A stretch of 64,000 bases of DNA from TH-plancto1 sp043777375 (GTDB lineage: Bacteria > Planctomycetota > Planctomycetia > Planctomycetales > Planctomycetaceae): the NCBI GenBank assembly GCA_043777375.1, contig JAYWHX010000027.1, positions 4,315-68,314 of the forward strand, in the 5' to 3' direction. The number at the start of each line of letters is the position of its first letter. The stretch's first letter is position 1. Shown in pieces: positions 18,362 through 26,095 of the stretch. Under the pieces are notes generated by a model. The model did no database searches. It was not told the DNA's origin and worked only from the letters and a program-made list of their open reading frames with translations. The translations under genes were made by a program, and so were the position numbers.

Positions 18362-19516
18362 ATGTCATTCGACTGGATCACCTGCGAACTGCAAGCGCTA
18401 GACGAGGCGGGTCTGCGGCGGCGAGAACGCGTCTGCGAGCCGCTGCCTCACGGACGGTGTCGCGTCAACGGGGTCGAACTCGTCAACTTCGCTTCGAACG
18501 ATTACCTCGGGCTCGCCAGTGATCCTCGCGTGATCGCAGCGTCCCTGGATGCGACAGCACGCTACGGGACCGGAGCGCGCGCGAGTGCGCTGGTCAGTGG
18601 ACGAACCCCCTTGCACGCGGAATTGGAACTGGCCATCGCTCAGTTCGAAGGCACCGCATCTGCAGTGCTATTTCCGACCGGTTATGCGGCCAATGTCGGA
18701 GCGATCAGTTGTCTGGTCGAGGCGGGCGATGTGGTCTTCTGCGATCGACTGAACCATGCCAGCTTGGTCGATGGTTGCCGGTTGAGTGGGGCGCGGTTGC
18801 GGGTCTACTCGCATGGCGACCTTGGGCAGCTTTCGAACGAACTCGACAAAGCCAAAGACACTCGCCGCCGCTTGATCGTGACGGACAGCCTGTTCAGCAT
18901 GGATGGCGATGCCGCTCCGCTCGCCGAATTGCTCGCACTGGCCGAGCAATCTCAGAGCATGTTTCTTGTCGACGAAGCGCATGCCACGGGCGTCTATGGA
19001 GCCACCGGACGCGGGCTGAGTGAAGAGGCCGGGCTCGCAGATTCGGCCAGCGTGCGAGTCGGCACGTTGAGCAAGGCGATCGGCTCGCAAGGCGGCTTCA
19101 TCGCCGGATCGCAGGAGCTGTGCGATTGGGTCCGCAATACTGCTCGGACTCAGATGTTCTCAACCGCGCTCACCCCCGGAGCCTGCGGCGCGGCGCTGGA
19201 GTCGCTCCGCTTAATTCAATCGGAGTCAGATCGCCGCGAGCGGGTGCGTGGTCTGGCACGACAGCTGCGTGCGAAGTTACTCGCCGCGGGTTGGCAGGTC
19301 ACTGGCGAGGCCGATTGTCCAATCGTGCCGGTCCTCATCGGGGAACCGCAGGCTGCGGTTGAGCTGTCACAGGGTTTGCGGCAACAAGGTTTCCTGGTCC
19401 CGGCCATTCGTCCGCCGACTGTGCCACGTGGGACATCACGTTTACGGATCTCGCTCACTGCCGAACATACCCATGAGGACATCGAGCGATGCGTGGAGAT
19501 TCTTAGGGGTGACTAG
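18362..19516 (+). CDS. bioF: 8-amino-7-oxononanoate synthase
   Basis: PLP enzyme condensing pimeloyl-thioester with alanine in biotin synthesis; 384 residues, the normal length. Motifs: NFASNDYLGLA, GTGARASALVSGRTPLHAELE, LFPTGYAANVG, LNHASLVDGCRLS, DSLFSMDGDAAPL, LVDEAHATGVYG and the PLP lysine in GTLSKAIGSQGGF. Related alpha-oxoamine synthases (Kbl, SPT) are possible, but the motif set and length favour BioF. No other bio genes are in the window. Confidence 0.9.
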   Translation: MSFDWITCELQALDEAGLRRRERVCEPLPHGRCRVNGVELVNFASNDYLGLASDPRVIAASLDATARYGTGARASALVSGRTPLHAELELAIAQFEGTASAVLFPTGYAANVGAISCLVEAGDVVFCDRLNHASLVDGCRLSGARLRVYSHGDLGQLSNELDKAKDTRRRLIVTDSLFSMDGDAAPLAELLALAEQSQSMFLVDEAHATGVYGATGRGLSEEAGLADSASVRVGTLSKAIGSQGGFIAGSQELCDWVRNTARTQMFSTALTPGACGAALESLRLIQSESDRRERVRGLARQLRAKLLAAGWQVTGEADCPIVPVLIGEPQAAVELSQGLRQQGFLVPAIRPPTVPRGTSRLRISLTAEHTHEDIERCVEILRGD

Positions 19517-19577
19517 GGGGAACTGCTCACTTTGGGCGCAGGCTCACGAGTCGAGGGTGAGTCATTATCATTTTATA

Positions 19578-19602
19578 GGCACGTAGCAAACGTGCCCCAC
19601 GC
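19578..19602. repeat. Dispersed hairpin repeat, copy 1
   Basis: The 25-base sequence starting ggcacgtagcaaacgtgcc recurs at 44163-44187 with one mismatch. It forms a ggcacgt/acgtgcc hairpin. It lies between convergent bioF and truD. Confidence 0.65.
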
Positions 19603-19613
19603 AGAATAGAGAT

Positions 19614-20819
19614 TCACCCGTCGTCTTCCAGCGAACCCGAGTGAACGGCACCCGCAGCTGAGGTAATTCGTTTCACCAAGATCGTCGCATAACATCCGCG
19701 CGGCAGGGAAAACGCCAGCCGTAACGCCCGTTGACCACGATACATGTCGTCGTCGATTTCCGTGCTGCTGACATTGATAGGGCGCACGATGGCGGCTCGC
19801 TCTCCCTTAGAGAAGAAGCTGTCGCGGGGGTGTTTGATCTTCACGTCCGCCCGAGTCAGCCCCTCGCGCTCCAGCACTCGATCCGTGATGGCCGTAATCG
19901 GAGCCTCATCCTCATAGATCGAGCGTGAGGACGGGAAGGGAATCATCAACGTCGTCAGATCGAGCGGTTCGCTGGTGGGTAGCGATCTGAAAAACGGGGC
20001 TGGTCCCTGTGACAACGGCACCTCGACCCGGCATTCTTCCGGGCAGCTGGTGTGGATCACCTCCGCGAGAACTTTGTTCCACAGGTGGCTCTGGAATGCC
20101 GAGATGTACAAGCTGCGCATGTCCTGCCGGACGCGGGTCCACGCTCCCTTGAAGTCGGTCGGATGCTGAACCAGATACGAGACGATACTTCTCCGATGTG
20201 AGCGTCCCAGACGCTCCATACACAGCGGCCAGTTGCCCCAGTGGTCACGCAGGACCGCCTTCTCCTGCTTCTCACTGGCGCGATCAAACCAGGTGTGGGC
20301 AGCCAGTCCCAGCCAGAGGGTTCGCTCGTAATCTCCAGCAATCCACGGACGGGCGATGAATTCCCCGTCCGAGGTGACCGAGCCAAATCGCTGGTCATCG
20401 AAATAGTTCGGCAGACCCCACTGCCCGACTTCGGTGAGAGCTGCGATAGCTCGCGCACACTCGTCCGGCACCATGTCGCGCATGACAATCTGGAATGCAT
20501 TTCCGGTGATCTCGGTCGACCGAAACGGGTTGTCCGTTTGCCCCAGATAGCTCAGTCCCCACTGGTCTCGTTGGGCATTGCGGGCCGGGCCACGATGCAC
20601 CGTGACGAACTGCGACGTCTGCGCGTGCCGGTCTTTCAGACCCCCATACGACACCCGCTCACGTGGCAGATTCCACATCTGCAACAGCTGGGTAATGGCT
20701 TCCGGGGTGCCGATTCCGCGTTTGGAGAGTTCGTAGACTGTGAACTCCCCCTTCGCGCGAATCGGGAACTCCGACAGCTCGGTCACGATAAAATCTTCGG
20801 GTCGACATTTCAGCTTCAT
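19614..20819 (-). CDS. truD: tRNA pseudouridine(13) synthase
   Basis: 401 residues from ATG 20819. TruD isomerises U13 of tRNA. Signatures: VYELSKRGIGTPEAI, the catalytic Asp in SYGGLKDRHAQTSQ, GNAFQIVMRD and LPNYFDDQRFGS. The central insertion typical of TruD is present, along with FQSHLWNKVL. Its start is divergent from the retron across a ~310-base region. Confidence 0.95.
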   Translation of the reverse strand: MKLKCRPEDFIVTELSEFPIRAKGEFTVYELSKRGIGTPEAITQLLQMWNLPRERVSYGGLKDRHAQTSQFVTVHRGPARNAQRDQWGLSYLGQTDNPFRSTEITGNAFQIVMRDMVPDECARAIAALTEVGQWGLPNYFDDQRFGSVTSDGEFIARPWIAGDYERTLWLGLAAHTWFDRASEKQEKAVLRDHWGNWPLCMERLGRSHRRSIVSYLVQHPTDFKGAWTRVRQDMRSLYISAFQSHLWNKVLAEVIHTSCPEECRVEVPLSQGPAPFFRSLPTSEPLDLTTLMIPFPSSRSIYEDEAPITAITDRVLEREGLTRADVKIKHPRDSFFSKGERAAIVRPINVSSTEIDDDMYRGQRALRLAFSLPRGCYATILVKRITSAAGAVHSGSLEDDG

Positions 20820-20884
20820 CAACGGAGTTTATCGAAAGCAGCGGGCGGCTGTTACTGAATGCGAAAGAGGTCAGTCGCATGTCT

Positions 20885-20900
20885 TCAATCCCGGGATTGA
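20885..20900. promoter_or_regulatory. 16-bp perfect palindrome overlapping the retron -35 box
   Basis: tcaatccc directly abuts gggattga. Its last four bases are the first four of the putative -35 hexamer at 20897-20902. Perfect dyads in this position often bind dimeric regulators; none is identified here. Confidence 0.45.
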
Positions 20901-20926
20901 CGCCATCGTGCGGGCACGCTGATAAT
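20897..20926 (+). promoter_or_regulatory. Sigma70-like promoter of the retron
   Basis: TTGACG (20897-20902), an 18-nt spacer, then GATAAT (20921-20926), each 5/6 to consensus. The expected start, about 7 nt downstream, is near 20933, essentially the first base of the a1 repeat at 20935. That agreement supports both the promoter and the RNA boundary. Confidence 0.65.
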
Positions 20927-20934
20927 CCAGACAA

Positions 20935-21086
20935 GGTCTGCGGGGATGCCAAGCCTTAGTCCTTCGGGACGCTGCGGGGTTACCCCGTGGGAGACTCGTT
21001 GTTGGTCATTCACCGTGAGTTTGGTGGAATTGAGCAAGTCAATTCCACCAAACTCGCCACAGGATGCGTTGTGCAACCCGCAGACC
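20935..21086 (+). ncRNA. Retron msr-msd non-coding RNA
   Basis: Read 5' to 3'. The a1 arm (20935-20952) pairs with the a2 arm (21069-21086): ggtctgcggg with cccgcagacc is perfect, then tgc/gca and caa/ttg continue after small bulges. Three bases after a1 comes TTAG (20956-20959), the sequence context of the branching guanosine in characterised retrons, so G20959 is the candidate 2'-priming G. Two short msr hairpins follow: gtcc-ttcg-ggac (20959-20970) and cgggg-tta-ccccg (20975-20987). The msd is a long hairpin: gagtttggtggaatt (21017-21031) and its exact complement (21041-21055) around a 9-nt loop. The msDNA would be roughly 60-80 nt; its ends cannot be fixed by eye. Confidence 0.82.
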
Positions 21087-21129
21087 GCTTTTTCCCACAC
21101 ACAAGGACGGCCATGATGGTGCAGAGTTC

Positions 21130-22467
21130 ATGGGACTGATCGCCTATCTGAAGCGGCTGTTCTTGGGGACTCCGGCACCGTCGTCTGATCACGAGCAACT
21201 TTCCTCGGAAGTTTCGCCGACAGCGGTGATGCAGGATTTTTCAGGTGGGGAGGCCTTCTATACTCCGACTGCTCAATTCACGGAATCCGCACGCAAGTTT
21301 CAGTACTTCTATCCCCTTCGCTATTATTCGACAGCGCTGCGGCAGGGGCGGACTCTGCGAGTGGTTCGGGGTGTTCCCTACCGGTTTGCACGGCCCCAAC
21401 TGGCATCACCAGAAGAGTACACAGACCTCACGGGGGACCATGATTCTCAGGCGCTGGCGGGATACGGCCTCCCTGATCTGCGGTCGCCCGAAGATCTCGC
21501 CCGCTGGCTGGAAATTCCGCTGGGGAAGGTCGCTTGGCTGACCGGGCGGTTCTTTGAGAACGAGCGGCCCCAGTCCGAGCAGGAAGCCCACTACCACTTC
21601 CACTGGATCAAAAAGAAGACAGCTGGCTACCGACTCATCGAGGCCCCGAAGGTCTTACTCAAAGCCGCGCAGACCCAAATCCTGCGAGGCATTCTCGATC
21701 TATTGCCCGCCCACCCCGCTGCTCATGGATTCGTTAAACATCGCTCGATTCGCAGCAACGCTGCTCCACATGTGGGAAGTGCCTGGGTACTCAAGCTCGA
21801 TCTCACCAACTTTTACCCCTCGGTCCCATTCTCGCGAGTCGTGGCCATCTTTCGGTCCATGGGGTATGGCCGCGAGGTGGCGATCTGGCTGGGTCGGCTG
21901 ACGACATCGGCGATTCCGTCGAACCTCAACGCGCCGGATGGGATGGCCAACACCGTCTGGCCCTATCGCTCGCGTCACCTACCACAAGGGGCCCCGACCT
22001 CGCCCGCGCTGGCGAACCTCTCGGCGTTCAGCCTTGATGTCCGGCTCGCAGGGATGGCTGCGAAGTATGGTGCCCGGTACACGCGATACGCGGACGATCT
22101 CACCCTTTCCGGACCGGGGAAGTCCATTCCCGCTTTGCGTGAGATCATTCCATTCGCTCAGTGGATCGTGCGGAACGAGCGATTTACCGTCAATACCAAC
22201 AAACGCCGAGTCCTGAAACGACACCAGCAACAAACCGTCACCGGGATCGTCGTCAACGAGAAGCTGACCCTCAGCCGCGCCGAGTTCGATCAGCTGAAGG
22301 CGATCCTCACCAACTGCATCCGCCACGGGGGCACATCGCAAAATCGAGAGGGCCATGCCGACTTCGCCAGCCATTTACGGGGCCGAATCGGGCATTTTCT
22401 GTCCGTGAACCCCGAGCGGGGCGAGAAGCTACGGGTATTGTATTCGCGAGTGGACTGGTCGAAATAG
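21130..22467 (+). CDS. Retron reverse transcriptase with N-terminal extension
   Basis: 445 residues from ATG 21130; an upstream ATG at 21064 lies before and inside the a2 arm of the ncRNA and is unlikely. The enzyme would make msDNA from the adjacent RNA. Retron hallmarks: NAAPH (residues 210-214, NAxxH) and VTG (370-372). RT core: YRLIEAPK (167-174), KLDLTNFYPSV with catalytic D224, LPQGAPTSP (284-292) and RYADDLTLSG with D322/D323. Residues ~1-150 are extra relative to compact retron RTs of about 320 residues. They include a basic amphipathic start (LIAYLKRLFLG) and a helical segment (LRSPEDLARWLEIPLGKVAWL) like the helper region of other retron RTs. Mx162-type myxobacterial RTs are similarly long. 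No toxin or effector gene adjoins it. Confidence 0.9.
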   Translation: MGLIAYLKRLFLGTPAPSSDHEQLSSEVSPTAVMQDFSGGEAFYTPTAQFTESARKFQYFYPLRYYSTALRQGRTLRVVRGVPYRFARPQLASPEEYTDLTGDHDSQALAGYGLPDLRSPEDLARWLEIPLGKVAWLTGRFFENERPQSEQEAHYHFHWIKKKTAGYRLIEAPKVLLKAAQTQILRGILDLLPAHPAAHGFVKHRSIRSNAAPHVGSAWVLKLDLTNFYPSVPFSRVVAIFRSMGYGREVAIWLGRLTTSAIPSNLNAPDGMANTVWPYRSRHLPQGAPTSPALANLSAFSLDVRLAGMAAKYGARYTRYADDLTLSGPGKSIPALREIIPFAQWIVRNERFTVNTNKRRVLKRHQQQTVTGIVVNEKLTLSRAEFDQLKAILTNCIRHGGTSQNREGHADFASHLRGRIGHFLSVNPERGEKLRVLYSRVDWSK

Positions 22468-22534
22468 CGATCAGGGCAAGTCCGAAGGGATGCCGCACCC
22501 TTGGAGTTGGGGACCACGTCTAACTTTATGCCCA

Positions 22535-24199
22535 TCAGGGCTTGATCAGAAAAAAACCTCCGCCGAAGCCGCCCTGCTGCCCGCCGCCTTGGCCACCTTG
22601 TCGCCCTTTTCCTCCACCGCCGGAGATGCCGATGATTGCATTTTCGCTGGCATCACCATATTCAATCTTTTGAATGAGTTCGCCAATTTTCAGATGTGTC
22701 TCACGTGTCTGTCTGATGATCAACACCGAGTATGAAACGCTGACCACCGTCTGAGTCGCAGCTGCTGTTGCTGTCTTAACTGGTGCAGCTGTTGCAGGGA
22801 GCACTTCGATCTTGGGTTGGGATTTCACGACGTGCAATGTTCCCGGTTGATCGGGCGTTTCAGGCGTCTTCCAACTTTCCGGGCTGACAAGGACGGGCAA
22901 TGTGGTTCCCAGATCGTCAGCCATCTCGGACGACATTCGGTAATAGTGGGTCACCAGCTCTTTCGGGTCGGGGCCATGGGGTTTGCGTGGTTTCGAGGCC
23001 CGTAAAGCGATCCGGTAGTTTTCCAGCAACTCCAAGACCGCATCCAGTTGGGCCTCTGTCTGTCGGACCACCATGGTGCCCGGCAGGGGAAACTCCAACG
23101 TGCCCGTGCCTGGCTCATTGTCATCCCAGGGTCCAGCGGTCTGACTGAGAATGGCTTCCGTGAGCGCACTCGATTCATCGCTGTTCCGACAGAGGTCGCG
23201 CACATCAAACACTGCGGTGTGATATCGCTCGCTCGCAGACTCTTCCGTAGCGATCCACAGGACACCATCGCGCAGCAAGGGGACCAGTTTTACATCGATT
23301 GCCAAGCCCTGAATGATGGTCCGCAGCTTCTGTTCGTTGGCGGCCAGCGTGACCGGTTGGCGATTCCGAATTCCCGCAGTGCTGAGGGAGCGGTCGATCC
23401 GGATGTCAGCCATTGCCAGTGCGGCGAGTTGTGATACGGCCTCCTCAAAGGCAGTCTCCTGGAAGTTCACGCTGATCCGCTGCTCCAGCTTCTCGCGCAG
23501 ACCTGCATGCTGCGGACAATCGAGCAGAAGTGTCCGACGACTCGGCTTCTGAAGTGCGGTGAGCAACGCGGAGACTTCTCGCTGCATGGAATCAGTCTGA
23601 CGGACGAACAAGACATCACCTAGTTGCACCAGCGTTCCGGTCCCCGGCTCATCGGCATCCCAGGGGCCGGAAGTGCTCTGTTCGATTGTCGAGAGCAGCG
23701 CCACATCTTCGATGCCAGCGTCCAGCAGATCACCAATATTGTAGGGGATGGTGATGTAGTGTTCTGACACACTCTCTGTGGTGGTCAGATGCACGTTGCC
23801 GTCAGCAACATACCACGCCAGTTGCAGCGATTGCAGGCGATCAAGCAATTGGTACAGCGGTTCATTCTCCAAGCGTTCGCTGACTTGGTCGCTGATCAGA
23901 ACTCCCGCGTTAGAGAGTGCCTGAGCATCCACGATGACCTTGAGCTGCTGCTCCTGTTGCAGCCACTGGATGACTTCCCGCAGCGAGGTCCGCTTGAATT
24001 CATGTGTCACCCGTTTGGCCAATTCAGGCGGCATCAGCGTCGCGGGATCAAAAGCCTGCGGCTCATCGGGGATCTCGATCTTCAAGCTCGGGGCAGCAGT
24101 CTCAACGGGCTTTTCCACGGACGCCGGCAGTTGAGCGAACACAGTGGCCGACAGGAGACCTGACAGCATTACAATTCCGACGACCAGCAAGTTCCGCAT
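22535..24199 (-). CDS. Exported STN/secretin-N-like repeat protein
   Basis: 554 residues from ATG 24199, with a signal peptide (MRNLLVVGIVMLSGLLSATVFAQ). Two related halves are visible. Each has an STN-like unit (EFKRTSLREVIQWLQQEQQLKVIVDAQAL; NFQETAFEEAVSQLAALAMADIRID), a tripartite beta segment, and a GPWD(A/D)(D/N)EPGTGTL motif followed by VRQT. STN and secretin N-domains occur in type II secretion and TonB-receptor proteins, but no beta-barrel secretin domain is present. The C-terminus is Gly/Gln-rich (KGRQGGQGGGQQGGFGGG). It converges on the retron RT. The role is unknown, probably periplasmic. Confidence 0.72.
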   Translation of the reverse strand: MRNLLVVGIVMLSGLLSATVFAQLPASVEKPVETAAPSLKIEIPDEPQAFDPATLMPPELAKRVTHEFKRTSLREVIQWLQQEQQLKVIVDAQALSNAGVLISDQVSERLENEPLYQLLDRLQSLQLAWYVADGNVHLTTTESVSEHYITIPYNIGDLLDAGIEDVALLSTIEQSTSGPWDADEPGTGTLVQLGDVLFVRQTDSMQREVSALLTALQKPSRRTLLLDCPQHAGLREKLEQRISVNFQETAFEEAVSQLAALAMADIRIDRSLSTAGIRNRQPVTLAANEQKLRTIIQGLAIDVKLVPLLRDGVLWIATEESASERYHTAVFDVRDLCRNSDESSALTEAILSQTAGPWDDNEPGTGTLEFPLPGTMVVRQTEAQLDAVLELLENYRIALRASKPRKPHGPDPKELVTHYYRMSSEMADDLGTTLPVLVSPESWKTPETPDQPGTLHVVKSQPKIEVLPATAAPVKTATAAATQTVVSVSYSVLIIRQTRETHLKIGELIQKIEYGDASENAIIGISGGGGKGRQGGQGGGQQGGFGGGFFLIKP

Positions 24200-24361
24200 C
24201 ACGCCCCCAGACAAAGAGTGAGGGGGAGTGCTGGCGAATGCCAATCGTCGAGCCCCCCGGCTTCCGATTGTCGGAGACGCCCCTGCCGAACGCAAGAACT
24301 ACTTTCTTCGGTTTATCGATCGCCGTCGAAACGGATCTTGGCAGCTGAGAATCGGGTGATC

Positions 24362-24400
24362 GAAAAAGAACAGGCACCTCGATGATCGTCGAGGTGCCTT
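24362..24400 (-). terminator. Intrinsic terminator of the Gfo/Idh/MocA gene
   Basis: Perfect 11-bp stem (24372-24382 with 24389-24399), loop of 6. On the minus strand a T-rich tract (ctttttc, 24362-24368) follows. It starts about 35 bases past the stop codon at 24434. Confidence 0.85.
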
Positions 24401-24433
24401 GTTTGAGATTCAATTCGACCGAATTCTGCGACT

Positions 24434-25630
24434 CTACCGCCGAGCGCTGGCGTGCTTGAGTGGGACCCAAGCTGCGTTCTGCTGGCTGCTGGCGACGCAC
24501 TGCTGGATGAAATACATCCCTTCGACACCGTCGTACACGTTCGGATAGATCGTGTCGCGGGTTTCGAATTTCTTGCCAGCGGCCCGATCCGCCATGGAGT
24601 CGTACGCGAAGCGGTACACATTCGCGAAGGCCTCGAAGAATGCTTCCGGATGACCAGCAGGCAGGCGGCTAGAGGCCGTGGACAGAGCGCCCAAGTAGGG
24701 ACCGCCATTGCGGGTGTAGATCTGGTGGGCGTGCCCATTGCGGCGCACGATCAGCTCGTTCGGGTTTTCCTGTCGCCAAGTGACAGCTCCCTTGGTGCCG
24801 TCGACTTCGATGAACAGATCGTTCTCACGGCCATGGGAAATCTGGCTGGCGGTCACGGTGCCCAGGGCTCCGTTTTCCATGCGGATCACGGCGTGGCCAT
24901 AATCATCGAGCGAGCGACCGGCTTCGAAGACTTTCATGTGGCACGAGACATCGGTGGGCAACAGCCCCGTCATGTAACGTCCCAAGTTGTAGGCATGCGT
25001 CCCAATATCGCCGAAGCAGCCGGAGATTCCCGATTGCTTGGGGTCGGTTCGCCACTTGGCCTGCTTCTGATCCGAGGTCTCCAGCCGCGTGCGAAGCCAC
25101 CCCTGAATGTAGTTCGAGCGAAAGGCGTTAATCTCGCCCAGCTCGCCCCCGAGCACCATTTCGCGGACCTGCCTGACCAGTGGGTAGCCGGTGTAATTGT
25201 GTGACAGGGCGAACACCACGCCGCTCTTCTCGACGGCTTTTTGCAACTCTTCCGCTTCCTTCAGATCGAACGTCATCGGCTTATCACACACGACGTTGAA
25301 GCCCGCATCGACAGCGGCCTTGGCAATCGCAAAGTGTGTGTGGTTGGGAGTCGCGACCGTCACAAAGTCGATCCGCTTGTCGGCGGGCAATGCCTTCTCG
25401 GCGGCGATCATCTCGGGCACGGAGCCATACGCCCGATCTGTCGAAATGTCATACGCCGCCGCCGAAGCCTTTGCCCGGGCCGCATCGCTCGACAACGCAC
25501 CCGCAACCAACTCCGCTCGGTTATCCAGCACCGCAGCTGTGGCGTGAACCCGCCCGATGAAGGAGCCTTGGCCCCCACCGACCAGAGCCATGCGGAGTTT
25601 ACGATTGAGCGAGCCGTTGGTCGTGTCCAT
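24434..25630 (-). CDS. Gfo/Idh/MocA-family oxidoreductase
   Basis: 398 residues from ATG 25630 (a TTG at 25636 is two codons earlier). NAD(P)-dependent sugar or inositol dehydrogenase fold: a Rossmann start LRMALVGGGQGSFIGRVH, VATPNHTHFAIAKAAVDAGFNVVCDKPMTFD (EKP-type motif, here DKP), SHNYTGYPLVRQVREMV and CFGDIGTHAYNLGRYMTG, the His-containing catalytic region. No signal peptide is present, so it is cytosolic. Substrate unknown; many planctomycete homologues accompany sugar catabolism. It has its own terminator. Confidence 0.9.
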   Translation of the reverse strand: MDTTNGSLNRKLRMALVGGGQGSFIGRVHATAAVLDNRAELVAGALSSDAARAKASAAAYDISTDRAYGSVPEMIAAEKALPADKRIDFVTVATPNHTHFAIAKAAVDAGFNVVCDKPMTFDLKEAEELQKAVEKSGVVFALSHNYTGYPLVRQVREMVLGGELGEINAFRSNYIQGWLRTRLETSDQKQAKWRTDPKQSGISGCFGDIGTHAYNLGRYMTGLLPTDVSCHMKVFEAGRSLDDYGHAVIRMENGALGTVTASQISHGRENDLFIEVDGTKGAVTWRQENPNELIVRRNGHAHQIYTRNGGPYLGALSTASSRLPAGHPEAFFEAFANVYRFAYDSMADRAAGKKFETRDTIYPNVYDGVEGMYFIQQCVASSQQNAAWVPLKHASARR

Positions 25631-25636
25631 GTGCAA

Positions 25637-26095
25637 GATCCCAGAGTTGCAGAATCAGCGGGACGGAACCAGATCCCCGCCCCCGATGCCGACAGGATAA
25701 TCGGGCCAATTCAGCGAAACAATGACGCAGGGTCTGATATGGTGACACCGTGCATGCAGCCCAAATGTTGGCGCTGACCGTCTTTCTCCCTCTTCCCACG
25801 AGCGATCGGATTCTCAAAACCATTCTGGCTGTGGGGTGAGTGTCGGGGTGAGGGAAAACAATGGCCCCCTCACCCCAGCCCTCTCCCCCGCAAGACCGTT
25901 TTTCCCTTCGAATTCGCGATGGCGGCGGGGGCGAGGGAGCAGGGCTGATCGTTTCACAGGCGACTGAGGGGTGCACAAGCTTCAGGCCAATACAGACATC
26001 CAAGGCTTGACGATCCTCGCCGTAGACTGCAAAACCATACCTGACGTCTCGCTTCAACCCACAGTTTCTCCACCCCGGAATAGATCGTTCCCGAC
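25637..26095. other. Gene-free interval with G/C-rich hairpin
   Basis: No gene is seen. A perfect 10-bp hairpin ggggtgaggg (25845-25854)/ccctcacccc (25867-25876) leads into a 'cagccctctccccc' tract and its approximate complement near 25,930-25,948. This is the common bacterial 'ccctcaccc' intergenic repeat type. Confidence 0.45.

Noticed and set aside
22468..24199. STN-like exported protein as a retron effector
   Set aside because: Opposite strand, has a signal peptide and secretin-N-like repeats, and nothing links it to toxin or defence families.
25845..25950. Possible CRISPR or terminator from G/C-rich tracts
   Set aside because: No regularly spaced repeats and no T-run; fits a common intergenic hairpin type.
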